Positions 47,662 through 57,650 of a stretch of DNA of 64,000 nt are shown here, in pieces (position 1 is the stretch's first letter; every line of letters starts with the position of its first letter). The position numbers and the translations under genes were made by a program. The DNA is from Oreohelix idahoensis (lineage: Eukaryota; Mollusca; Gastropoda; Stylommatophora; Oreohelicidae). The stretch spans positions 42,501 through 106,500 of the forward strand of contig JAMPIV010008516.1 in NCBI GenBank assembly GCA_024509875.1. The letters run 5' to 3'. The notes under the pieces were generated by a model. It saw nothing but the letters and a program-made list of their open reading frames with translations. It had not been told where the DNA came from and ran no database searches.

Positions 47662-49200
47662 CTACTTGTCTTCTTTTAGGGATACGTTGTTTTCTTGTTT
47701 TTCAATTTCATTTATTTGTATTTTCTTGTCTTTGACTCCTCTCCTGATGTCTCCAACAAAATTCCTCAAATCTATTCTAGTTCTTCTCCTATTCACGCTG
47801 TCCCAATGTCCTGATCCATAGTTGCTGTTGAAAGTCGGGAGTGTCCTGTCCCTGTTATTCCATGTTCTATTATGTCCCTGTTTATATTGATATTGGTTAC
47901 ATTTCCATTTCCCAATTTCGCGATCTGTACATATATTTCTCCTTTCATATTTGTTCCTGTTTATAACTGAACCATCCCAATTCATCTTCCTATTTCTGTA
48001 TTCTTGACATGTCTTTTGTAGCCATCCTTTCTTGTCAAACCAACTTGCAGGATGGTGTACTCTGGCCCATTGTCTATGGTATGGTTGTTGGTTATACCTA
48101 ACATGTGCCCTTCCTATCATGTTCACTTGTGGTTGCCTTCCACTTATTGTATCAATATATCCTTTCTCCGTCTTGTCATGTGGTTGTACTATCTCTCTGA
48201 TGAGTCTCCCTCTCTTGGTGTTTACTTCATTCCCTTGTCTATTCTTTTCGGACTGGTTGTAATATTGTTGTCTATTGTGTTGTCTACTATGTCTCGGGTT
48301 AAAGGTCTCAACTCTCCTTACTGAGTGTTGTGGCTCTAGTGGCCTATAATTACACTCAAATTGTTTATGTCCCAGCCTATTGCAAGCATAACACACGCTT
48401 TGCCTGCGGTCCACCTGCCTTGACCTATAAAACGTTTCCATTCCTCTCCCTCGTCTTTCTATCCTTCTTTGTTGACAATGTCCTATCTCCATAGGTTCTT
48501 CTTGTGTTTCTTCGCATGGAACTACCCTACCAAGCCTGAGGTCCAATCTTCTTCTAAGGTTCTCTTCGGCTGTAGCAAGTGCAATGGCCTGTGACAAGTT
48601 TTGTGGGTCCTTCCTGAGGAGATGTAATTTAATTGGTATCCCATTCAACCCATCGACGAATATGCCCACTAACTGTTTTTCCACCTCTTGCTGGTTAATT
48701 TGTTGCCCCAAGAAAACTTCTTCCGCTAGGTTTAACAACCTGTCGCTGAACATTTGAATGGGTTCCTCTGCTTGTTGTTGTATGCTCCTCAGCATCGTCC
48801 ACGCGTAAGATGCATCCGTAATTTGTGCATACCTTCTTATTAGTTCTTTCTTAAAATCTTCCCATGTCTCATCTGGGACAGTGTCAAACCTGCGTCTTAT
48901 AAAATCTACTACTAACCCGCATGAGGAAAGATATGCAACTTGTTTGTACTCACCTTGGTCCATATTGACCGAAGTGCAATATCTTTGTATCTCGAGCAAC
49001 CATTTTCTACATAAAGTAGGATTCCCTGCATATGGTGTTATACTGTTCCGGATATTCTGGAACTTACTTTCATTTCTAATGGATGTCATAGCCTTAGCTA
49101 CCTGCTCAAGAGCAGCCACATTGGGATCTAAACCCGCCGTAAGTTGTTGTTGTTGTTGCATCTTGTCTTGACCTGTAAGTGTTAGTGTTAATAGAAACAC
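47662..49200 (-). CDS. Element D Gag with zinc knuckle
   Basis: A single intact frame of 512 residues. The start may be the first Met (49200) or Met14 (MQQQQQLTAGL), which precedes the conserved part. A gag-type capsid region spans about 50-220 (WEDFKKELIRRYAQ, EPIQMFSDRLLNLAEEVF, FVDGLNGIPIKLHLLRKDP). A canonical zinc knuckle CYACNRLGHKQFEC follows at 270-283, then a long basic Arg/Asn/Gln/Tyr-rich tail suited to RNA binding. It ends KEDK at 47662. The downstream protease frame is -1 relative to gag with an open overlap of about 40 nt, consistent with -1 frameshifting, although no canonical slippery heptamer sits in phase. It would package the element RNA. Confidence 0.9.
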   Translation of the reverse strand: MFLLTLTLTGQDKMQQQQQLTAGLDPNVAALEQVAKAMTSIRNESKFQNIRNSITPYAGNPTLCRKWLLEIQRYCTSVNMDQGEYKQVAYLSSCGLVVDFIRRRFDTVPDETWEDFKKELIRRYAQITDASYAWTMLRSIQQQAEEPIQMFSDRLLNLAEEVFLGQQINQQEVEKQLVGIFVDGLNGIPIKLHLLRKDPQNLSQAIALATAEENLRRRLDLRLGRVVPCEETQEEPMEIGHCQQRRIERRGRGMETFYRSRQVDRRQSVCYACNRLGHKQFECNYRPLEPQHSVRRVETFNPRHSRQHNRQQYYNQSEKNRQGNEVNTKRGRLIREIVQPHDKTEKGYIDTISGRQPQVNMIGRAHVRYNQQPYHRQWARVHHPASWFDKKGWLQKTCQEYRNRKMNWDGSVINRNKYERRNICTDREIGKWKCNQYQYKQGHNRTWNNRDRTLPTFNSNYGSGHWDSVNRRRTRIDLRNFVGDIRRGVKDKKIQINEIEKQENNVSLKEDK

Positions 49201-49604
49201 CTGTAAAAAAAATTAATATAAATCTCTTGGTTGACCTGTAAGAGAATTATTAACCAATATCTGTGTACAATACTTATAATTCTTATGAGTTACAAAACAA
49301 TTATCAATCTAATTCTCATAATTTAACTGACTACACTAATAATTAACTTAATTTGTTTCTAAATGTTTATGTGTTACATAATCTGTTTTCCTTGATTGGG
49401 ATACACACTTGCTCCTCCAGTATTTCAGAATTAATCAACACAATTTTTGTGTTATACGGCTGTATATTATTATTTTTGCGCGTTGGGCCTGTTGATCATT
49501 CAGATTGTTATCTCATGCATGTACCTGTATTCTGACGGTTGTCGGTTGATGTAGACTGTTTTGTTCTTTATATTCTTCTTGTGCACTTGTCCTTCGTGAT
49601 GTCT

Positions 49605-49830
49605 TGACTTCTGTGTTGTCTTGCTTTATTTCTTCAGCTCGCAGGATTCCTTCGATTTGTATCTTCTTAATGAACTTGACCTTCGTGATGCTTTGGATAG
49701 ACTTCGTTGTTTTTGATGTCGCTTCACTTTACTTGACTTCTGTTTTGTCTTGATTTGTTTTTTTTCGCTCGCAGGATTCTTTCTTTCTGTGTAATCTCTT
49801 CTTAGTGAACTTGACCTTCTTTCTGTCTGT
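49605..49830 (-). repeat. Tandem duplication in Element D leader
   Basis: Two diverged copies of about 100 bp share CTTGACTTCTG, GCTCGCAGGATTC and TGAACTTGACCTTC. They lie between the 5' LTR and gag, the region where packaging signals usually sit. Confidence 0.6.
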
Positions 49831-49879
49831 AGTCTTTTAAATCTCTATCTTGTATAGGGTTAGGTGCACCAAAATAGTC

Positions 49880-50950
49880 TGTGACCGTTGTAGTGCTAGA
49901 TACGAAAATATTTGACGCAACCGTACCTAATATGTGATGCCGAAACTGACATCTGAGTGGAGTCTGTCTTTCTTTATAAAAGTTTCTTGAACTATCATTG
50001 AGTTATAAAAGTTTCTTGAGCTATTCTAGTGTAGGGCTGGTTACTCGCACCATTAGTTACCCTGTCATCTGTTGTCTTTGCTACTGCCTACTGTAGGGCT
50101 GGTCACGGGCACCATGAATGTCTGTCGACGAGGATGGTATTAGAATCGTGTAGGGCTACTGCCCTTTCCCAGTAGTGTGGTGTAACCGTGAATACTAGAA
50201 ACTTCCTTCACTCAGACTGACTCTACTTTTTCTTCATACCCACTGTTTATCAATCGATACCACTCAAAACAGCAGTGAAAATATCAATGGTAGAACTTTA
50301 TTAACATACGTTGATAACTGAGTAAAAATGGTATGCCCAACCTTTCTCTTCAAGGTAGGCAGTCTTGCAAAATACAATCTTCAGTTTCAAACAATCTCAG
50401 TATCCATTTTTCACATACATTTGCTTGTCTTCTTACTATTACTTGTCCCAGCTATAGAACATGTCATATATTTATTCAGACAGAACTTCCTGTCGTTCTT
50501 CTGTTTATGTTTCTTTTCCCATGTTTCTTGTTATATCTCTATACGAGAAACTGGCCTTAACCGCCAGGGCTGTCACTTTTACCAAGATTTCATCTGTTTA
50601 CTGTCCTCTGCTCAGACCTGGTCTGCTGAGCCACATACGCAGTAAATAATCAAAATGTCAAAACGTACCTGTTTTGTTTTCTTCATTTGAAATACACTTT
50701 TTCTTACACACACACTTTGGTGCTCCGAATATATCTTATACAACAATATCAAATCTTACGCTGAGCACGTTCAATATCTAACTACACACTTGAGAGCAAC
50801 ACCTTTCCCCTGCCTACACTTAACGCGTCTCTAACCAGACTCTGTCAAAAACCCCGTTTCAACATTCTTCGTTCACGCCTAACATGTGTTTACGCATCTC
50901 GACTTTCTCGTGCAATACTTTTTTTTTCACTCACTCAAACCTGTAATGGA
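49880..50950 (-). repeat. Element D 5' LTR
   Basis: The right 346 bp (50605-50950) are shared with 42380-42725. The LTR probably continues to about 49880: a minus-strand AATAAA lies near 50300, short repeats with GTAGGGCTGGT are present, and at 49865-49871 the minus strand reads TGGTGCACC, a plausible primer binding site directly inside. The left boundary is inferred because the other LTR is truncated. Confidence 0.6.
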
Positions 50951-51449
50951 TGTTGTTCGCTGATGATGCTGCAGTCGTCACTCAAAGCCAACAGGAGCTT
51001 CAGAGCTTGATGAATCGCTTCACTAAAGCATGCAAGGACTTTGGCCTCACAATAAGTCTAAAGAAAACGAATGTGCTGAGTCAGGATGTGGGTGCTGCAC
51101 CAGTTATCACTATCGATAACTATGATTTGGCAGTGGTGCACCACTTCACATACCTAGGGTCTACCATCAATGACAAACTCTCACTGGATACAGAAATCGA
51201 CAGCCGCATTGGCAAAGCTGCAGCTACCTTTGCTCGCCTCACATCGCGTGTTTGGGGAAACTCTAAACTCACAATGAAGACCAAAGCTGCGGTATATAAT
51301 GCCTGCGTCACCAGCACACTCCTATATGGCAGCGAGACCTGGACGACCTATGCTAAGCAAGAAAGAAGGCTCAATACCTTCCATTTGCGGTGTCTACGCC
51401 GCATCCTCGGCATCTCGTGAAAAGATAAAGTGACAAATGTCGAGGTGTT
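50951..51449 (+). pseudogene. Nested LINE RT, middle segment with FADD box
   Basis: Continues the LINE of 41505-42379: MLFADDAAVVTQSQQELQ with the catalytic FADD, FGLTISLKKTNVL, HHFTYLGSTINDKLSLDTEI, RVWGNSKLTMKTKAAVYNAC, LLYGSETWTTY and LRRILGIS, then a TGA where relatives have Trp. The frame resumes (KDKVTNVEVLS) up to the LTR-X insertion with target GTCAC (51450-51454). Confidence 0.92.
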
Positions 51450-52448
51450 GTCACTGTGGCGTGAGGTTTTATTTGGCTCTTGGATCAGTATAGTACTGAC
51501 AATTACAGAAATAGAATTTCTGCAGAAAATGGTGAAGTCCCAGTGTCTGAGAGGACTACTGGTATCACAAATTAGTTACGGCTGTGAATGATCTGATCTC
51601 GAAACAATAGTAGAGAGGAGACCGACATAAAGTGCCACCTCCGCTGTGTAACTAACTGTGATATTAAAAAAACAAGGAAACAGATTTTACTTAACAATGA
51701 TAAAATTGACAAGTCGTTCAAATACAATTTCCTTATTATTTATTTAGTATATACACTATCTACTCTTGTGCTGAAGGGTGAATGTTGAAAATGGAATGTA
51801 GTGAATTTGTAAGTTTACATATGATTTACAAATATTTATATTTATATAGATATGTAAATATATAATAACAAGTTTTCCAATTATAGGAACAAAAATTATA
51901 TCAGCTGTGCTGTTATTCAATTATAGTACATGTATCAGCTGTGCTGTTAATTAAGGATATAACGTTTATCAGCTATGCTGTTATTTACGTATAATTTATC
52001 CACTATGATCTTATTATTGTCTCTTGCTACGCTAATTCAGGTTTTCTTCATTGACTTAGATTTTGCTCACAATGCCGACAGAAATGGTACTAATGTGTAC
52101 TCATCTCTTAGAAGTGCTGTCCTTCTTGGTTTGGTTGACACAAAAGACCAGCTGTTGATCGTTTCGTTAGCCCACCCAAGACTGAGGGGGACTAAAGATG
52201 TAGAGTCTTGACAACCTCTATGCTCCTGCGGAGTTCCAGGCAGCTGGATTGACGACCCACGATCTCAGTTTTTAGGACACGAATAAAACCTGTAACAAGG
52301 AAAAATAGGGGCTAATTTCTGTCCTCAAGCCCACCTATTTCTATTGTATATGATATGAGCGGGTCTCAGTGTCTGCATGTAGGATGAATGACAACATGGC
52401 TTAGTATGATTTAGCAATAGCGAGACAAGACAGGTGTCTACTTGCTAC

Positions 52449-54026
52449 TGTTACGTGCAGTCTTTGATATCTTACAATATTATACATTGGTATACTTGTT
52501 ATGTTCGCAAATATTTTGTAAGCAAAATAGTGCTTAGGGAAAAGTCATTATTGAGTTACTTCCCTTGAAAGTTGTGTCGGCTTTTTCGATCGAACTCCGC
52601 GGATGAGTCCAGTTTTCTGCGATTTATTCTTCGTTTGGGTAGTAATAGATTGTTCTTGCTTCAGAATATCTATGGCCTGAATTTATGTGTATTGTTTGTC
52701 TGAGTAGGACGAGTCTGTCTTATATCTGTATATCTTTACATATCTAAGTCGAACTATATGTTCTGTTGTCTCTAGAGAGGTCAAAGGCTATTCGGCGGAT
52801 GTGTCGCTAGAGTGTGGTGTGATTTGGCTCGTCCTGATAGGGACTGTGTTTTCTATGTCGGCTTGTCGCCGGGGAAAAAGTGATCTCAGTATTTGTGGGG
52901 AAAGTGATAGTCGTCTAGACCTATCGTGTATGCTTTACCCCAGTGTTTATTCGTATTGCCAAGCTATGGCAGAATCATATTTCTGATACCAAGGTAATAA
53001 TAGACACTCTTATGAACTCTCGTACGAAGCCACCATTTTCGATAGGTACGATTTGAATGTCTAAGAGAATATATTTGACTCGATGAAAACGACTTCGATT
53101 CCTAGCAGCACTATATCCTGTAGAATGCAGTCAATTGTTCATGATCAAATCTACAGAGCAATGAAATGTTTAATAAATGACTAACTTTAGGACAGATTCA
53201 TTATCTGTATCCAAACGTGAGTGACAGCTCACGAGTGAAGCCATCTTGGAACCAAAACATGTAGTGACTTTCAAGAAGAGAAAAGGGATGCCCGTATTAT
53301 CGCTTGTTTAGTCCAGAGATCACTGCTACACATGAGAACCCATTGCTAGCGGTTCAATATTATTATATGAAAAAAAAAACTGTGCTGAACCTTATGTCAA
53401 AGAATCTTCGCTAGACGAGATGAGGTAGAAGCCATCTTGGATATTGTTTATAATCTGACGTGCTTTGTCAGTAAACTCAGTTGATATATATATATGGGCA
53501 ATACTGAGGGCTTGGCTACTGACAGTCCATTATAATATTATTCTACATGAGTGCCCATGTAACATAACATTGCAAGACCAGTTATCCACTGTACCATGAT
53601 GTATTATGCCAACCTGTGATTTGTCACTATCTGTGCTGTCGAGTGTGTACGTCCAATTAAACTTTAGCAAAGGTACACAGTCGTTGGTGTCGATGACTTC
53701 CAGCCATACATGAGTGTGAGAAAAGAACATTTGTCAACACCACGAACTCTTCCTATCATTCGCACATTATACACTCCATCTATGTCTACACACCACTGCG
53801 TAGGTCAAGTTGACATTCCATACTCGAACCACGAGCAACACAACAACAAAGTATTTAACTCTGGTGATGTTCGAGCGAGCTTCAGATTTCCCAGCATGTC
53901 TCTTGCTCAGGGCAAGGGTCTTGTATTAAAAGTTTATCAACTGATGATGATGATGTCTGCTTCCATCCACTTATAATTATCTTTTGGTGGACATCATTAA
54001 CGGGAATAAAATAGAGGACTTTATCA
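52449..54026 (+). repeat. Gmr1-2 5' LTR (1578 bp)
   Basis: Starts TGTTACGTGCAG and ends GACTTTATCA, giving TG...CA. Small open frames inside (52801-52986, 53710-53976) recur in the other LTR and are not genes. Confidence 0.92.
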
Positions 54027-54028
54027 AC

Positions 54029-54055
54029 TGGTGGACCAGCTTTCTGGGTTTGACC
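54029..54055 (+). promoter_or_regulatory. Gmr1-2 candidate primer binding site
   Basis: TGGTGGACCAGC begins two bases after the 5' LTR end, and GGTTTGACC follows about 16 bases later, again reminiscent of a T-arm complement. No specific tRNA named. Confidence 0.5.
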
Positions 54056-55126
54056 TCGCAGAAGTTCAGAAGTCAACAGATTACCGATACCAGACCGTTT
54101 CCTGTGGCTGATACGACACACTTGCAGTATTGGTTTGCTATTTGTCAACACTTCGTCACGTGACCTGTCAAGTGAATGCAGTATGTAGGTCAGCGTTGTT
54201 GACATTTTTACATTAGACATTACAGAGTTTCACAGAACAGTTGGATCAATTCTTGTCAATATTAACAGGAAGACAGTATTAGTGAACTAAGAAGTCCTAT
54301 TTTCATCGATGGATCTTCTTGTTTTCTGTATATGAACTTTAATATTTAAGGCCAGAATGTTTAATTGAATAAAGTGGCAGTTTGTATATTTTCATAAAAA
54401 TAACTTTGCCATTACTGTAAAACTGAGCCTATTTTGCAACACATACTATCATACACATAATTTATATATATTTATGTTTACATGTTATTTGTTTGTATAG
54501 TATGTTAGTTTCTATGTCAGCGGGTTGTGTTTAAGGTTGGGCGGCGTCCTCACAACAGAATATCCCACGTCATAGAGGGTCCGTTGTGGGCGTTTTCTAT
54601 AGGTGCAATTTTCTTGATTGAAAATTTGCTGCGACAACTGTTGCTTTTGTGTTAGCTGTGAAGTCTGTAATTATTGTTATTTTTGTAATATTTCTTTGTT
54701 CTTTAGTTTTGTTTTGATTTGTTTGTAATTTGTTGGTCTAACCTTTTCTATCTTTCAGTTCTATTCACAATTTATATTCATATATTGTGACGTCATTTGT
54801 GTTGTTATTCTTTGCAGATTCAGTGATTATTTTCATTGATTTCCCTATTTGATTTATTTTGATTTCTGCAAACGTTCTTGTATTGTCAGTCCTATTTGTA
54901 CTTTATGTATTCTGTTGGTTGACATATGTTTTATATAGGTATATTTCATAAGACACAATTGCCTGTGCACTGCACTTGGATTATGGTATAAACCAGTACC
55001 TGATTATTATTACTATTATACAAGTCCTTATTAAGGCTTGTGACCCACTGATATTGGGATAGTATACTGATTAATCAAGTCATTAAGAACTTGTGGTATT
55101 ATTATTGGTTCAGGTGATTAGTATTA
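54056..55126 (+). other. Gmr1-2 leader
   Basis: About 1.07 kb of AT-rich, T-rich sequence between the primer site and gag without an open frame; probably the 5' untranslated leader. Confidence 0.6.
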
Positions 55127-56576
55127 TTGTTAGACATCATGTCTACATTAGAATACTTCATTACACAAGGGAAAGCCCTTGATAAGACTGGTCAACAATT
55201 AGAACAATGGGCTGTTGCTCAATATGACAAAGCATTAGCTGCAGAAGAAAGAAAAACTATGGCTGAAGAGAAAAGATTAGAAAGAGAAGCTGAGGCTGCT
55301 GCTGAACAAAAGAAATTGCAGATGCAGGTGGAGGAAAGGAGATTTGAAGCTGAACAAAAAAAATTAGAAAGAGAAGCTGCGTTTGAACAAAAAAGATTAG
55401 ACAGTGAAGCTGAACAAAAAAGATTAGACAGTGAAGCTGAACAAAAAAGATTAGACAGGGAAGCTGAACACAAAAAATTAGAAAGAGAAGCTGCTGCTGA
55501 ACAAAAAAGATTAGACAGTGAAGCTGAACAAAAAAGATTAGACAGGGAAGCTGAACAAAAAAGATTAGACAGGGAGGCTGAACAAAAAAGATTAGATGCT
55601 GAAGAGAAAAAAGCAATAAGAGAACATGAATTTGAGTTAGAGAAATTGAGATTGACAAGTATGAGTAATGTTAATCAGGCTAGTGGTAATGGTAAACCTT
55701 CTACTTACAAGGTTAAGGTTCCACCGTTCAATCAGTCCAGTGACGATATTACATTCTGGCTGGATAGATTTGAACGTTCTTGTCGTACACATAATGTGGA
55801 TAAATCACAATACGCTAATCAATTATCAGAAAACTTGAAAGGTGAATCTTTGACTAGATTATGCCTTGTAGGAGAAGCAGATAAGGATAATTATGATGTC
55901 ATTAGGGCGGCTTTGATAAAAAAAATATCAGCTAAGTGAGGAAGGCTATCGCCTTTTATTTAAAACGATGGTGCCTGAGACGGGTGTAGAATTCTCAGAA
56001 TTCACTGCAAAGGCACGTCTCACAGTTGATCGTTGGATTGAGCTTTCCAAAACAGAAAAAACGTATGAAGGACTTATGGATTTGTTGCTCAGAGATAAGA
56101 TTATGTCATGTGTGAACAAACCTTTCCTTGAATTTATACATGAGCGTAAACCCAAATCTCTAAAAGAAATGGAAGAATATTGTTCCCAATATGTCACTGC
56201 ACACCCCGACGTGACTTTTGGCAACACTAAGATTAAGGAGAGTATGCCAGTTGCTTCAGCAACACCATACAATCCCAATTATTCACACAGATTTCAGGGA
56301 CCTCAAAACAGATTTGATAAAAAGGTAACCATAATAGTTATCAAAACCAAGGTAACCAATCATTTCAGGGTTCTTCTTCAAAGAACTGGAGACGAGCTGA
56401 TAGCTCTCGACACAGGGGTGGTCATAATTATAGGAATTTCCGTAGAGGAAGTAATTATAGAAACTATCAGGGTTATCCGTCTTGGAGTCAACAAGATCAT
56501 AATTACAGAGATACTCATTATAATGAATATGATAATGGTAACCAAGGGAACTATGACTCAATACAAAAGACATAAA
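55127..56576 (+). CDS. Gmr1-2 Gag, coiled coil plus SCAN-like capsid (frameshifted)
   Basis: The frame 55127-55939 starts MLDIMSTLEYF (Met5 is an alternative start). A coiled coil from about 35 to 180 is built from repeats of EAEQKRLD(S/R), an 8-residue unit repeated in DNA as 24 bp. Capsid follows: VPPFNQSSDDITFWLDRFER and YANQLSENLKGESLTRLCL. A run of 8 A near 55915 breaks the frame. It resumes in the 55968 frame with FSEFTAKARLTVDRWIE, MDLLLRDKIMSCVNK and ERKPKSLKEMEEYC, strongly SCAN-like. After another shift at AAAAAGG near 56320, a Gly/Asn/Gln/Tyr/Arg-rich RNA-binding tail ends at 56576. No CCHC knuckle is present. Confidence 0.85.
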
Positions 56577-57137
56577 CCACATTATCAGGCAAACTCTGCA
56601 CAACAAGAGTCCAATGAAGCCTATAAACAGAGTAAAGATAATAATGATGCTAGTAATATGGCATGTGCCGCTTTTGATTTTGGGAGAGCATCTCAGTGCC
56701 CCCAATGCAAAACGTTATTTGAGCCAACCACAGTGTCTACTTTAAGCTGTGGCCATCCTCTTCCTGCTCTTCCGGCATCAGTCGCGCATGATGGAAGAGG
56801 TTCTCTTGTCTTACATAAGGGTTTAGTGAATAACAATCCAGTCTCTGTGCTATTTGATTCTGGATGCACCACAATTGGTGTTAGGCAGTCACTCGTAGAT
56901 CCTTCCCGTGCCACTGGACAAGTAGTCAAATGTGTAACATTTGGCGGCACATTAGAGAAATACTCTACTGCTATCATTAGGATTGCTACTCCTTTTTTAC
57001 AGGAGATGTACACGCATGTCTTCTTCCGAATCCGATCGCTGACCTCATCATCGGTCGCATTCACGGAGTCAGAGAATGCACTCCGCAACAAATTTCCACG
57101 TGGGAAAGGCAAAACATGCAGATTGCTAACGCTGTAG
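56577..57137 (+). CDS. Gmr1-2 zinc motif and aspartic protease
   Basis: In the 55968-57137 frame after the Gag tail region: a CPQCKTLFEP...LSCGHPLP motif (two Cys-x2-Cys, then Cys-x-His) of unknown role. The protease follows with VSVLFDSGCTTIGV (DSG active site instead of DTG). A 6-T run near 56995 shifts the frame. The C-terminal protease block (ADLIIGRIHGV) is read in the next frame, which runs into integrase. Cleavage of the polyprotein is the expected role. Confidence 0.82.
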   Translation, partial: PHYQANSAQQESNEAYKQSKDNNDASNMACAAFDFGRASQCPQCKTLFEPTTVSTLSCGHPLPALPASVAHDGRGSLVLHKGLVNNNPVSVLFDSGCTTIGVRQSLVDPSRATGQVVKCVTFGGTLEKYSTAIIRIATPFLQEMYTHVFFRIRSLTSSSVAFTESENALRNKFPRGKGKTCRLLTL

Positions 57138-57650
57138 TCACTAGAGCTCAGGCTCTTAATATGCCTCAAACTTCATCTACTGAAGATAATGAAGTGCATA
57201 ACCAAGATAATCCCTTGGTAATTTCTCGTGACTCGTTTATAAAACAGCAAGAAGATGATCCCACTCTGAAGAAATTCTTCATTCTTGCAACTAAAGGTGA
57301 TCCGAATAAAGACACAAGTCGTAAATCGTGGATTACAAAGAAGAATGGCGTACTTGTACGTATGGTTCAAGACTCCATTACGTCAAGTCATTCTCAAATC
57401 CTGGTTCCCAAGAATTTGAGAGTTAAAATTTTGCAGCACGCTCACGACTCTCAGTGTGCTGGACACATGGTTTTTTCCCGTACTAAGTCAAGAGTCCTTG
57501 CGGCTTTCTTTTGGCCATTGGTAAACAAGGACATACGGATTTATTGTCGATCTTGTAAAGTATGTCAGGAAGTTAAATCCAAAGGTCCACGGCATGCTGC
57601 ACCCATTCAGGCGGCGGACATTCCTATTCGGCCGTTCCAAAAAAATGGCC
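57003..57650 (+). CDS. Gmr1-2 integrase zinc-binding domain
   Basis: The open frame around 57116-57673 has the H2C2 motif HAHDSQCAGH (His110, His117) and CRSCKVCQEV (Cys147, Cys150), then PIQAADIPIRPFQK. A 7-A run at 57639-57645 shifts the frame just before the catalytic core. The real protein continues in the frame of the next entry. Confidence 0.88.

Larger units (their letters stand above)
42380..50950 (-). mobile_element. Element D: LTR element with Gag, protease and DEK_C but no RT
   Basis: Direct repeats of 346 bp (42380-42725 and 50605-50950), differing at only a few bases, bound a minus-strand element of 8.6 kb. It reads 5' LTR, leader, Gag (49200-47662), then a protease-headed polyprotein (47584-44396) and about 1.7 kb of noncoding purine-rich sequence. 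No RT, RNase H or integrase motif was found in any frame. The 5' LTR probably extends left to about 49880, making the 346 bp at 42380-42725 a truncated 3' LTR. No target duplication is visible. I read it as a non-autonomous element needing enzymes in trans. Confidence 0.8.

Noticed and set aside
42380..50950. Element D as a DIRS or tyrosine-recombinase element, given no target duplication
   Set aside because: It has a retropepsin and LTR-type direct repeats and no recombinase motifs; a deletion at the junction explains the lack of duplication better.
53710..53976. 88-codon frame also found at 61785-62051
   Set aside because: Duplicated only because both lie in the Gmr1-2 LTRs; no protein similarity.
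56300..56576. Programmed -1 frameshift for gag-pol in Gmr1-2 at GATAAAAAGG
   Set aside because: The slippery heptamer is not in the required phase and a second shift is needed to return to the protease frame; indels are likelier.
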